Shown: one piece after another, positions 47,052-55,852 of the stretch | Numbering within the stretch: the first letter of the stretch is position 1 | Layout: each line of letters opens with the position of its first letter | From: G963677325 sp963810555 | Lineage (GTDB): Bacteria; Bacteroidota; Bacteroidia; Bacteroidales; Prolixibacteraceae | NCBI GenBank assembly: GCA_963810555.1 | Contig: CAWENX010000001.1 | Span: forward strand, 143,010 to 207,009 | DNA length: 64,000 nt | Direction: 5' to 3' | Program-made: the position numbers and the translations under genes | Notes under the pieces: model-generated | What the model saw: the letters and a program-made list of their open reading frames with translations, nothing else | Databases searched by the model: none | Told to the model about the DNA's origin: nothing

Positions 47052-47144
47052 ATAAATTAATAATTAAGTTCCTTTAATTTGAAATCTCCATTAATTTAAA
47101 GCGCAAGATATGATTTTATTTCTAAACTTCAAGTCTCGATTGTA

Positions 47145-47395
47145 ATTGGGTGTACGACAAAATTCCCTTTTAATCGAAAAATACGGACTGATATGTATTT
47201 TCCCTTATTCCTTAAGTAGAATCCCGCATGTGCGGGACAAATCGACTCATGATTTTCCCTTATTCCCTAATTTAATTTAGATTTAAAATAAGGAAATAAG
47301 GACTTCGGTGTATTGTTTACATGTTCTACTGAGGGAATAAGGGAGAAGAAAGGGATTCCGAAGCTTCGGGATTATCGCACACCCTTGTAATTTGA
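47145..47395. repeat. About 250-bp palindromic (MITE-like) element
   Basis: GGGTGTACGACAA (47148-47160) faces the reverse complement GGGTGTGCGATAA (47380-47392). Inside, TCCCTTATTCCTTAAGTAGAA (47200-47220) faces a near-identical inverted copy at 47325-47343, and the centre is itself an inverted repeat (CCTTATT...AATAAGG). Two CCCG/CGGG palindromes lie within (47222-47237, 47355-47372). No ORF. It occupies the divergent gap between the lipoprotein and Tat-protein genes. Confidence 0.65.
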
Positions 47396-47462
47396 ACTTC
47401 ATCTTTTGTTATTCTGGTAGTTTATATCATAAAGATCACAATAAAACCAAAGATGGTATTTA

Positions 47463-47470
47463 TATATTTG
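47463..47470 (+). promoter_or_regulatory. Putative -7 element of the Tat-exported gene
   Basis: TATATTTG fits TAnnTTTG, 30 bp before the ATG at 47501. No clear -33 TTTG. Confidence 0.4.
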
Positions 47471-47500
47471 TAAGAAAAAATTTGAATTAATCTTTAACTT

Positions 47501-48451
47501 ATGTCAAAATCAAGAAGAGAATTTGTCAAAACTGTTGGTACCACTTCCTTAGGGGCTGTTATCAGCCCGAAACTCTTTTCAAATTCTGTTGGCTCAGATT
47601 CATTAAAAGAAGAAATATGTGTTTTCACCAAATGTCTGCAGTTTTTAAATTATGACCAACTTGGTGAAACGCTTGCATTTGCCGGTTTTGATGGAGCAGA
47701 TTTACCTGTTCGGCCCGATGGTCTGATACGTCCGGAAACAGTCGAAACAGAACTTCCGAAAGTCGTCAAGTCTTTAAAGAAATCGGGGATAAGTGTGCCC
47801 ATGATGGTCACGGCAATCACGAGTGCAGAAGATCCCATGACCGAAAAGATATTGGGTACTGCTTCAGCAGTTGGTATTAAATATTACAGAACGGGTTATC
47901 TCAAATACGACCAGGCTAAATCTATAACGGAAAACCTTGACTATCACCGGAGATCATTTGAAAAACTTGAGAAAATCAACCGGAAATATGGCATCCAGGG
48001 AGCTTATCAGAATCACTCCGGAACAAGGGTGGGGGGCCCGGTATGGGATCTGTACTGGTTAGTAAAGGATTTTAATCCGGATTATATTGGTATTCAATAT
48101 GATATATGTCATGCTGTTTGTGAAGGAGGAGTTTCCTGGCCTTTGGGCATGCAACTTCTTGCCCCCTGGATAAAGATGACAGACATAAAGGATTTTATTT
48201 GGGAAAAAATAAATGGCAATTGGAAAATTACCTATGTTCCTCTTGGAAAAGGTATGGTCAATTTTGATCAATACTTAAAGGAATATAAAAATCTTAAGAT
48301 AAAAGGGCCCGTTTCTCTTCACTTTGAGTATGATCTTGGAGGAGCTCAACAGGGAAAATCCAATCCCAAAATGAGCCTGGCAGAAATATCAGCATTTATG
48401 AAATCGGATAATGGTTGGTTCAGAAATAAGTTAAAGGAATCCGGGATTTGA
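47501..48451 (+). CDS. Tat-exported sugar phosphate isomerase/epimerase-like protein
   Basis: 316 aa. Twin-arginine signal SRREFVKTVGTTSLGAVI at the N-terminus, so the folded protein is exported. The body is an AP-endonuclease-2/xylose-isomerase-like TIM barrel: FAGFDGADLPVRPDG, YGIQGAYQNHSG, IGIQYDICHAVCEGG (metal-ligand Asp/His), HFEYDLGGAQQG. Members often act on keto-sugars in periplasmic glycan breakdown. Adjacent genes do not form an operon with it. Confidence 0.82.
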   Translation: MSKSRREFVKTVGTTSLGAVISPKLFSNSVGSDSLKEEICVFTKCLQFLNYDQLGETLAFAGFDGADLPVRPDGLIRPETVETELPKVVKSLKKSGISVPMMVTAITSAEDPMTEKILGTASAVGIKYYRTGYLKYDQAKSITENLDYHRRSFEKLEKINRKYGIQGAYQNHSGTRVGGPVWDLYWLVKDFNPDYIGIQYDICHAVCEGGVSWPLGMQLLAPWIKMTDIKDFIWEKINGNWKITYVPLGKGMVNFDQYLKEYKNLKIKGPVSLHFEYDLGGAQQGKSNPKMSLAEISAFMKSDNGWFRNKLKESGI

Positions 48452-48457
48452 TTGTTC

Positions 48458-50110
48458 TTATATACCATTTCCTTTTACAGGTATTTTCAGCTTCTGCCCC
48501 GGAATCAGACTACGAACATCTTTAATTTGATTCAATTTCCTTATCTCAACATCTGAAACCCCGTCGAATTTTTGCGCAATGGTATACAGGCTATCACCAT
48601 TCTTGACTGTATAGAAGGTGTAATTTTCAGAATTGTCTGTGTTTCCGTCTTCCCGGGTGATTGGTTGCGAAATATTATTGTCTGTCCTGATTGAATTATT
48701 TTTCTCAATTGAATGTTCGGCAGATTTTTTAGATGATGAGATCACTCCGGAGGATTTAGACCCATTCCTGGGAAAATAAATTGCCAGTTTCTGACCTATT
48801 CTGATTCTGTCGTGCCTTATATTATTCCAATCACGTAAATTTTCAAGCCGGATATGAAATCTATTGGCAATACCCCCCGGGGTATCGCCTGATCTCACAA
48901 TGTAATAAATCTTACTTTTCCCTTCAATATCATAATATGCTACACTTCCTCTGGGAACAACAATCTGGTTATTCGGAAAGAATTTGTCACGGTCATAAGC
49001 ATAAATCTTTGTTTGATTGTCAATAAATGCCATGACTTTATCAGAAGGTAATCTGAGGATATATGGTTTATCTTTTTTAGCAGGGATAATATTACGCCGG
49101 TATTGAGGATTAAATTGTCGCAATTCATCGACAGGAATATCAAGGATTGCTGATATTTGTTCAAAATTGTAATAGGCATAAAGCTTAACAGTATCTGTAT
49201 CAATTCTGAAGGATGGTTTGACAGGATTCAGGCGGTGTTCTTTGGAATAGTTCATCGCATAAACAGCAGCAATGAATGTAGGTATATATCCTCTCGTTTC
49301 TCTTGGTAACTTGTAATAAATATCCCAGTAGTTCTGTTCACCTCCGGAACGCCGGATGGCTTTATTTACATTCCCCGGGCCACAATTATAGGCCGCTATG
49401 ACAAGGTGCCAGTCACCATAAAGATCGTATAGGTCCCGGAGGAAACGACAGGCGGCATCTGTTGATTTTAAAGGATCGAATCTTTCATCGACATAGGAAT
49501 TAATTTCCAGTCCGTAAAGTTTTGCAGTGCCGTACATAAACTGCCAGAGCCCATATGCCCTGGCACGGGATATAGCTGTAGGGTTTAATGAGGATTCTAT
49601 TACAGGAAGATATTTTAATTCGAGGGGAAGGTCATATTTGGCAAGCGTTTCTTCGAACATAGGAAAATAGTAATCAGACAGTCCTAATAAAATTGAAATT
49701 AGCGAACGTTTTTTTACGGTGTAAAAAGAAATGATGTTCTTGATATTTTGATTGAATGGAAGATCGATAAAAGAGTCAAGATTATGAAGACGGCTTATAT
49801 AAACTGAGTCCGGATATTCAATATTTAAAGTATCTGAACGATCAATTAAATTAAGGCTGTCAAGATTGAATGCGTTTTTTACGTACCATGTGCTGACAAG
49901 CGAATCAAGTTCAGAAGATAATTCATTATTAAGATTTTCCTCGTAAAGTGAATCGGTAAGAGAATTGCAGGAATTTTGAATAAGGAGTTTACTATAGTTA
50001 TCTAAGTTAGGGTTTGACTGATATTTTTTAGCATTCACACCTGAATTAAAAATACATAAGAATAACGCCAAAACAAGAAATCTATTATATTTTCCTTTTT
50101 TCATAGTCAT
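48458..50110 (-). CDS. mltD: Membrane-bound lytic murein transglycosylase D (SLT + two LysM)
   Basis: 550 aa. Signal peptide (FLVLALFLCIFNSGVNA). The SLT domain is at about 160-300 with the catalytic Glu in YLPVIESSLNPTAISRARAYGLWQF and AAYNCGPGNVNKAI. Two LysM peptidoglycan-binding domains follow: YYIVRSGDTPGGIANRFHI and YTVKNGDSLYTIAQKFDGVSD. Cleaves glycan strands of the cell wall. Last gene of the parA-parB-DUF5683-mltD set, directly abutting the upstream stop. Confidence 0.93.
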   Translation of the reverse strand: MTMKKGKYNRFLVLALFLCIFNSGVNAKKYQSNPNLDNYSKLLIQNSCNSLTDSLYEENLNNELSSELDSLVSTWYVKNAFNLDSLNLIDRSDTLNIEYPDSVYISRLHNLDSFIDLPFNQNIKNIISFYTVKKRSLISILLGLSDYYFPMFEETLAKYDLPLELKYLPVIESSLNPTAISRARAYGLWQFMYGTAKLYGLEINSYVDERFDPLKSTDAACRFLRDLYDLYGDWHLVIAAYNCGPGNVNKAIRRSGGEQNYWDIYYKLPRETRGYIPTFIAAVYAMNYSKEHRLNPVKPSFRIDTDTVKLYAYYNFEQISAILDIPVDELRQFNPQYRRNIIPAKKDKPYILRLPSDKVMAFIDNQTKIYAYDRDKFFPNNQIVVPRGSVAYYDIEGKSKIYYIVRSGDTPGGIANRFHIRLENLRDWNNIRHDRIRIGQKLAIYFPRNGSKSSGVISSSKKSAEHSIEKNNSIRTDNNISQPITREDGNTDNSENYTFYTVKNGDSLYTIAQKFDGVSDVEIRKLNQIKDVRSLIPGQKLKIPVKGNGI

Positions 50111-50111
50111 T

Positions 50112-50753
50112 TTATTTAAAATTTAACGCCACGCTCAACCCCAGAACCGGTTTATCCCCATATACATAAATATGTGCCGGTTCCATCCTCATACTAAGAT
50201 CATCGCTGATGTCAAAATCAGAAAGATTTGCATCCACGCTCGCATCGATAATGCTTAGTATATGCAATGCAGCAATAGCGATAATAGTCAGGTCCCTGTT
50301 TCTTCTATAAAAATCTTTTCCCCCTTTTAAAGCTGTCGTCACGTAACTGAAATGAGACGGATTATCCAGATTAATTGAAGGATTTTTTATAAAATTATCA
50401 AGGTACGTTCTGTCGGCAGGAGACATATCAGCAGCACTTGTATACTCTGCGATAGTTCTGTATGCCTGTGAATAGTCAGTATAATTATTATTATTCCACC
50501 CAAAGATATAAATTAATCCGACATAACCACCATAAACGATCGGAAGTTTCCAATATTTTCCGTTATATATCTGCCCAAGTCCCGGGAACAAGGCAGAATA
50601 AATTGCAGCTTTTTTAGGAGAAAGCTTCTTCTGTACAATCGGGGTTGACTTTTGAAGACTGTCAATCGCTGCGTTAATCTGCTGAGCTTCAGTCTTAAAA
50701 GTCATACTCAGAAAAATGATTATACCTGCAAGCCCTGCGATGATAGTTTTCAA
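50112..50753 (-). CDS. DUF5683 membrane protein
   Basis: 213 aa. N-terminal signal or membrane helix, then LSPKKAAIYSALFPGLGQIYNGKYWKLPIVYGG, the mark of DUF5683, a Bacteroidota family routinely found between parB and cell-envelope genes. Further hydrophobic segments are at about 70-95 and 155-170. Function unknown. It lies 39 bp after parB and 1 bp before mltD, so likely co-transcribed. Confidence 0.88.
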   Translation of the reverse strand: MKTIIAGLAGIIIFLSMTFKTEAQQINAAIDSLQKSTPIVQKKLSPKKAAIYSALFPGLGQIYNGKYWKLPIVYGGYVGLIYIFGWNNNNYTDYSQAYRTIAEYTSAADMSPADRTYLDNFIKNPSINLDNPSHFSYVTTALKGGKDFYRRNRDLTIIAIAALHILSIIDASVDANLSDFDISDDLSMRMEPAHIYVYGDKPVLGLSVALNFK

Positions 50754-50792
50754 AATTAAATCATAAATTTATTTGATCTGACAGCTACCGGA

Positions 50793-51662
50793 TCACAAAT
50801 TAATTTTATCAAAAATACCGATTATTCTTTCCAATTCCGCTGAATTGCTAAAAGGAATCTCTATTTTGCCTTTACAAAATTCATTGATTTTAAATCCTAT
50901 GTTTGTATTAAAATATTTATTCAAATGATTTTTTAATTCCAGGTACTCGTTTGGAAAAGGTGTTTTTTGTTTTGAGGGTTTAAATTCATTTTCCTCTGAA
51001 CTCAGCTTTCTTACAATTTCTTCAGTCTTTCTTACGGAAAATTCATATTTAACCACCTGACGGTAAATCATAATCTGTGTTTCAGGATCCTGTATATTGA
51101 CGAGGGTGCGTGCATGACCCATCGTTATTTCCTGTTCACGAATTGCTTTTTGTACGATGGCCGGTAGTTTCAGAAGGCGCAGGTAATTGGATATCGTGGA
51201 ACGCTTTTTGCCGACTTTATCACTCAGGTTTTCCTGGGTAAGTTTACATTCTTCAATCAGTCGCTGGTAACTCAGTGCCACCTCGATTGCATCAAGGTCT
51301 TCACGCTGGATATTTTCAACCAGTGCCATTTCAAGCATGGATTCATCGCCGGCCTCCCGGACAAAAGAGGGAATTTTGGTCAATCCGGCCATCCTGGCCG
51401 CTCTGTAACGACGTTCACCGGCAATAATCTGGTACCTGTGTTCCCCTAATTTCCTTAGGGTTATCGGCTGAATAATTCCGAACTCACGAATTGAAGCTGC
51501 CAGTTCCTGTAAAGACTCCTCATCAAAATTTGTTCTTGGCTGAAAAGGATTTGCTTCAATATCTTCAATCAGGACCTCATTTGAATCGGGAATCTGATGA
51601 ATGGTTTCAACATCTTCCATCAATGCCCCGAGACCTCTTCCAAGTGCATTTCTTTTTATCAT
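50793..51662 (-). CDS. parB: Chromosome-partitioning protein ParB
   Basis: 289 aa. ParB/Srx N-terminal domain with the CTPase-type motif GERRYRAARMAGL, the preceding QPRTNFDEESLQELAASIREFGIIQPI, HTH region (LTQENLSDKVGKKRSTISNYLRLLKLP), and a C-terminal dimerisation region. Binds parS and spreads on the chromosome near the origin. No full parS (TGTTNCACGTGNAACA) is present in this window. Confidence 0.95.
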   Translation of the reverse strand: MIKRNALGRGLGALMEDVETIHQIPDSNEVLIEDIEANPFQPRTNFDEESLQELAASIREFGIIQPITLRKLGEHRYQIIAGERRYRAARMAGLTKIPSFVREAGDESMLEMALVENIQREDLDAIEVALSYQRLIEECKLTQENLSDKVGKKRSTISNYLRLLKLPAIVQKAIREQEITMGHARTLVNIQDPETQIMIYRQVVKYEFSVRKTEEIVRKLSSEENEFKPSKQKTPFPNEYLELKNHLNKYFNTNIGFKINEFCKGKIEIPFSNSAELERIIGIFDKINL

Positions 51663-51663
51663 T

Positions 51664-51767
51664 AAGTTATATGTTTCAGTGTTTCAATGTTTCAATAGTC
51701 ATTCAATGGTCATTCAATTATATCACTTAATTGCTGACAGTTTACAGCCTACAGCCTACAGCCTGAA
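51664..51767. repeat. Short-word repeats in the parA-parB gap
   Basis: GTTTCAAT or GTTTCAGT words repeat with period 8, then GTCATTCAAT with period 11, then TACAGCC with period 7, within about 100 bp between parA and parB. Non-coding. Seems akin to the other periodic islands but without a mirrored half. Confidence 0.45.
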
Positions 51768-52571
51768 TTAACAGCCTTCTAAAATCTCTTTATGGTTGAT
51801 CCTTGTCATGTTGTTCTTTTGCAGCAATTCCCTTGCAAGATTAAGATAAGCCTGGGCACCTTTTGAACTGACATCATAGGACAAGGCCGGAATCCCAAAA
51901 CTGGGCGCTTCCGAGAGGCGGATGTTGCGGCTGATGACTGTGTCAAAAACCATTTCATTGAAGTGACGTTTTACATCTTCAAGCACCTGGTTGGACAGAT
52001 TAAGCCGTGAATCATACATGGTCAGCAGGAATCCCTCGATCTGAAGTTCAGGATTCAGTCTGCTCTGAATTATTTTGATTGTATTCAACAGTTTTCCAAG
52101 GCCTTCAAGCGCAAAATATTCGCATTGAACCGGAATAATTACCGAGTTTGCAGCAGTCAGGGCATTTACAGTAATCAGGCCAAGCGAGGGAGAACAGTCA
52201 ATGAGAATAAAATCATAATCCTTTTGTAATTTCTCAATGACCTGTTTTAATATCTTCTCACGGTTCGGCAGGTTCAGCATCTCAATCTCTGCCCCGACGA
52301 GGTCTATATGTGACGGAAGGAGATCGAAATAAGGTGTGGCTGTATTTAAAATTATACTCCGTGGATCAACCTCATCAATAACACATTCGTAGATGCTGGT
52401 TTTAACGTTTCGTACATCGAAACCCACGCCTGAGGTTGAATTAGCCTGAGGATCAGCATCGATTAATAAAACTTTAAATTCAAGCACAGCAAGACTTGCC
52501 GCCAGGTTGATGGCCGATGTAGTCTTTCCAACCCCTCCCTTCTGATTTGCAATTGCAATAACCTTTGCCAT
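51768..52571 (-). CDS. parA: Chromosome-partitioning ATPase ParA
   Basis: 267 aa. Deviant Walker A KGGVGKTTSAINLAASLA with signature lysine; Walker B region FILIDCSPSLGLITVNAL; no N-terminal DNA-binding domain, so of the chromosomal Soj type. Works with ParB in origin segregation. First gene of the parA-parB-DUF5683-mltD group, separated from parB by 105 bp of small repeats. Confidence 0.95.
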   Translation of the reverse strand: MAKVIAIANQKGGVGKTTSAINLAASLAVLEFKVLLIDADPQANSTSGVGFDVRNVKTSIYECVIDEVDPRSIILNTATPYFDLLPSHIDLVGAEIEMLNLPNREKILKQVIEKLQKDYDFILIDCSPSLGLITVNALTAANSVIIPVQCEYFALEGLGKLLNTIKIIQSRLNPELQIEGFLLTMYDSRLNLSNQVLEDVKRHFNEMVFDTVISRNIRLSEAPSFGIPALSYDVSSKGAQAYLNLARELLQKNNMTRINHKEILEGC

Positions 52572-52880
52572 TCTTTTTCATTTTATAAGTCCGGTTCAAA
52601 AGTAACATTTTAACCTTACCGTCCTTCTGCTGCATCTGAGGTGATCAGATCCTTTTGTTAATAAATTATGACTTATTAACAAAAATTCTGAATGTTAAAA
52701 ATGTAAATTACAACAAATCAATAATATAAAAAATGCTTCTTCGTCGTGGAACGTTGATATTTTTTGTGGAACATTTTCAGTCATCGGCATTCTTTTGGGC
52801 TTTGACTGATCTTTCAACCGTGATTTATGTCAACCTTTGGAGTTTAATTCCGGGAGAACGACACTCAAGGCTGGTTACCA

Positions 52881-53080
52881 TTTTCCCCTTTTTCTTTTTC
52901 CTTTTTACTATTTTTTTCCTACACTTCCCGCACTTCCGACCTTCCTACTTTTGCTTCTTTTTACCTTCCTTCTGCTACTTTGCTACTGTTGCTACTTTGC
53001 GACTTTTGCTACTTTTTGCTCTTTCTGTCACATTTCCATGTTTCCTACACTTCCATCTTTCCTACATTTCCTTCTTTGAT
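52881..53080. repeat. Pyrimidine-rich quasi-periodic tract upstream of parA
   Basis: About 200 bp with almost pure C/T on the plus strand, built of CTTCCTAC-, TTTGCTAC- and TTTCCTACA-like words with alternating 8 and 9 nt spacing. The 154-aa ORF across it is a composition artefact. The surrounding gap 52590-53260 holds no gene, and a CCCG/CGGG palindrome lies at 53121-53138. Confidence 0.55.
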
Positions 53081-53120
53081 GTGTTTGTATATCGGGCGGG
53101 AGAATATATCGATCGAGTCC

Positions 53121-53138
53121 ATCCCGCATGTGCAGGAT
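53121..53138. repeat. CCCG..CGGG-type palindrome
   Basis: ATCCCGCATGTGCAGGAT, one mismatch. The same core CCCGCATGTGC occurs at 47223, so these are dispersed copies. Confidence 0.5.
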
Positions 53139-53267
53139 CAAAGTTCAGGGAGCAGTTATATCCAGGCGATATTTTATTTCTGATTCCCATATGCTGAAAG
53201 GAAAGGAAATTTTATGTATTATTGAGTTGAAGATTAATAGTAAAAATTAAAAATGGTTGGATCAAAA

Positions 53268-53282
53268 AGGATTGCAAATCCT
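53268..53282. repeat. REP-like hairpin with GCA loop (1)
   Basis: AGGATT-GCA-AATCCT, perfect 6-bp stem. First of a group of hairpins with the same GCA loop in this accessory zone. Confidence 0.6.
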
Positions 53283-53291
53283 GGGCTAATA

Positions 53292-53314
53292 GGTGAGAAT
53301 TGCAAATTCTCACC
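53292..53314. repeat. REP-like hairpin with GCA loop (2)
   Basis: GGTGAGAATT-GCA-AATTCTCACC, perfect 10-bp stem, followed by AGCAGCG. Same loop and same AGC trailer as the copies at 53418-54955 (split) and 55853. Confidence 0.75.
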
Positions 53315-53433
53315 AGCAGCGTAGAACATATTTTGTAAAAATCCGGAGGAGCCAGGTATGCCTAATATTATCTTGATTAAGTAATCATGCAATTTATCGA
53401 AAGAATAATGAACAAAGGGCACGGTTTGCAAAA

Positions 53434-54938
53434 TAGGAGTGGTCGAAGGATTTTTTTTAACATGTTTTATCATTTAAGGATGTATGATTTTTTCGAAAAA
53501 TTCTATGCCGATACTTCTCATGGAGGGGAATATAATTTGAAGTATTTTTTATTTACCAAAGCCGGATCTCCGCCACAATCTTTAACGATTATTTTTACTA
53601 TAGTTTCCCAAAGCTCTATTGTAAACCTGCGTTTTGCTGTTTTATATCCATATTCATTGAGTTTCTTATATAGTAACAACAACATGGATGCAATCAGCGT
53701 CATGTAAAGGATTACTTTGATTCCGTTCTCGCTCACTGATAAGAAATGACTGGCGTTGAGCTCTGTTTAATAAATCGAAAGAATACCTCAATATCACATC
53801 TTTGTTTGTATATATCTGCAATTTCTTTAGGAGTTAGTTCCAGATTATTGGTGAAGAAATAAAATACATTTTCTTTCTTCCTGAATGATCCCTTATTCAT
53901 GGGAGGGGTTGTATCTATTTTTTCTTTCCGTTCTGCAATGATAAGACGGTATTGGTTGTTTTGGTTCATTTCGTGTTTACCATACAAATGAACAATTTGG
54001 CTACTGATCAATATTAGTTCACCTAAATCTTTCCCATCTTCCGAAAGTTGATCTGAGGATATGATGTCATATCTTCTGTTTGTTCTTAATCTTCCTACAA
54101 ATGAAATATTATCAGAGTTAAATGAGGAAAAGGCTTTAATTGCAGCAACCCCTCTGTCAAAAGTGTAGATATTGGTGATTGAACCTTCTTTGGCAGCATT
54201 TAGCTTAACCACTTCAGGTATTGCCATATCTTCACTCAAATAAGAGGATTCGTTGTATACTTTAAAATCACACGCAGTCAGTCCATCAAATGCAACAGTG
54301 TATTTAATCTGTTTCACAACGTTTTCAGGTGATTTGCTTTTCTTTATTCCATTTGATAATCCCTGTTTGAGTTTATTACACGTTTCAGCAACCATACTGC
54401 TGTCTACACGTACAATCCTGTACTTCAATTGTTCTTTAACAGTAAAGAATTTTGAAAATTCTTTATAGATGTTCTCGTAAACCAATCGGAAAAACTCTGA
54501 ATCGATTTTGGATAATCGAGTAGATATTGAGCTATGGGATACTTTCATTCCTGCATCATAGCAAAACATAGCTTTAAAAAGATCGCTCTTGAAAAGATCT
54601 TCCAGGGTTCTCTGACTTGTTCTATCCGTGGTAAGAATGCCATATAACAGCAAATTAAATATACGCTGCCCGTAAAGTACTTTGGCACAGTAGTCTACCT
54701 TTGTATCTTTGACAAGGTGCTTAATAGGTCATCAGGGATAAGACCCATTACTTTTTGAACATTAATTTTTTGGCCTGTATACATTTATCTCATTGTTTTG
54801 ATATAAATGTACATTAAAAATGGATGCAAAAATATGCCACAATAAATTAGTTATCAACATATTGATGTTAATATATAATAGATAATATAAATTATAACAA
54901 AGATGTAATTTTACAATTAAAATCTTTCGACCACTCGT
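53434..54938. mobile_element. IS4-family insertion sequence inside a REP-like hairpin
   Basis: 1505 bp with end sequences GAGTGGTCGAAGGATTTT (left, 53437-53454) and its inverted counterpart AAAATCTTTCGACCACTC (right, 54919-54936), 17 of 18 matching. The 10-bp GTTTGCAAAA lies directly on both sides (53424-53433 and 54939-54948) as target duplication. Removing the IS and one duplicate restores a GGCACGGTTT-GCA-AAACCGCGCC hairpin nearly identical to that at 55853. It carries one minus-strand transposase gene with frameshifts. Confidence 0.85.
53518..54784 (-). CDS. IS4-family transposase (two frameshifts)
   Basis: Begins at 54784 (MYTGQKINVQKVMGLIPDDL), shifts near 54715 into DYCAKVLYGQRIFNLLLYG, and runs intact over the DDE core: VDSSMVAETCNKL (first Asp), YTFDRGVAAIKAF (second Asp), and the IS4 signature YKQRCDIEVFFRFIKQ (catalytic Glu). 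A second shift near 53740 leads to LNASHFLSVSENGIKV and the end KKYFKLYSPP. About 420 aa if repaired. Inactive as written, unless the indels are errors. Confidence 0.85.
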
Positions 54939-54948
54939 GTTTGCAAAA

Positions 54949-55269
54949 CCGCGCCAGCGGGGGGAAGAGCCAGGCGAAAGTTTAGGACAGGGTTATTCAG
55001 TTACTAATGATGGAGTAACTCCAGACCAATTGGCAGGATTTAGTACGGGTATTAATTTTATGTTGCCCGGATTAAGAGGTTTTAAACCAATTAGTGGAGA
55101 ATTTTATGGGGATTGGATTTATGGTAAAAGTTCATATCCGGGAATGAATACAAGAGGAGTTGGATTTAATTTGGGTATTGGTGGTGGATATTTTTATTAT
55201 TGGTCTTATACTTTTATTCTCCTTGCTCCGCCTGCCAATTTTGATTGGTATCAACATATAAAACGTTAA
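54949..55269 (+). pseudogene. C-terminal tip of an RHS/polymorphic-toxin-like protein (5' truncated)
   Basis: The open frame begins within the REP-like sequence and runs ESLGQGYSVTNDGVTPDQLAG, then FSTGINFMLPGLRGFKP, GDWIYGKSSYPGMNTRGVGFNLGIGGGYFYYWS and a stop at 55267-55269. No start codon of its own is convincing. It looks like the variable C-terminal cassette of an RHS protein, cut off from its core. Whether it encodes a toxin is unknown; the Gly/Tyr-rich pattern matches no toxin family I know. Confidence 0.5.
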
Positions 55270-55271
55270 AT

Positions 55272-55549
55272 ATGGATAAATTTTATTTAGACGCGATCAT
55301 ATTGGTTATCGAAGGATTTTTTGTAGTTTACCTTATCTCATTTAAATCGATGATATTTGAGATTTTAAATAAAAAGGAAAATTCATTCTTTAATAATCTT
55401 TCTTTAGAAACTTTTTAAAAATCTATTCTCTTTTAAGGAAGAATAAAAATCTTTCTAAATATGAACGTCAAATACTTTGGCAATATTTAATATTTACCAT
55501 AATATCGATAGTGTTATTTTTGATATTTATTTACATAATGTTTTCATGA
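55272..55549 (+). pseudogene. Small membrane protein, possible immunity protein (frameshifted)
   Basis: Starts 2 bp after the tip gene: MDKFYLDAIILVIEGFFVVY, LISFKSMIFEILNKKENSFF; a one-base shift near 55418 gives LRKNKNLSKYERQILWQYLIF and TIISIVLFLIFIYIMFS, stop at 55549. Two hydrophobic helices, about 90 aa. Its position right after an RHS tip is typical of immunity genes, but no family is recognised. Confidence 0.5.
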
Positions 55550-55605
55550 TATAAATAAGTGAAATGAAATCTTTAATATGAACTTCGGAATTATTAACCA
55601 ATTTC

Positions 55606-55805
55606 ACCTACGATTCTTACGGGAGGTTAAGCACGCGAGCGCATCCTTCCGGGATTACCGAAACCATGAATTACAACAACCAGGGCTATCTTTCTTCGAT
55701 TTCTGCGGGAGGTTCAACGCGTTATACCGTTACGGTGATGAACGCATCCCTTGCTGGCGCAGGTCTGCGTCTTGTGCCTTGCTTTGCAAAAGCAAAAATT
55801 ATTTA
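55606..55805 (+). pseudogene. RHS/YD-repeat fragment
   Basis: TYDSYGRLSTRAHPSGITET, then MNYNNQGYLSSISAGGSTRYT is a YD repeat of an RHS-type protein, read with no start and running out of homology after VTVMNASLAG. It lies downstream, not upstream, of the tip, so the locus is rearranged. The codons after about 55747 look non-RHS. Confidence 0.6.
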
Positions 55806-55852
55806 GGTACTCATTGCCAATGGGAGCCTGCTATGGATAATGAATAAGAAGG

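Noticed and set aside
52740..52780. Possible parS sites upstream of parA
   Set aside because: Only half-site-like words (CGTGGAAC, TGTGGAACA) are present; no 16-bp palindrome.
52733..53197. 154-aa open frame MLLRRGTLIFF.. rich in Phe/Leu/Cys
   Set aside because: It is the translation of a pyrimidine-rich repeat tract; the other frames are similarly open, and there is no promoter or domain.
55578..55847. 89-aa frame MNFGIINQFHLRF..
   Set aside because: The adjacent frame carries a clear RHS YD repeat; this frame is its shadow.
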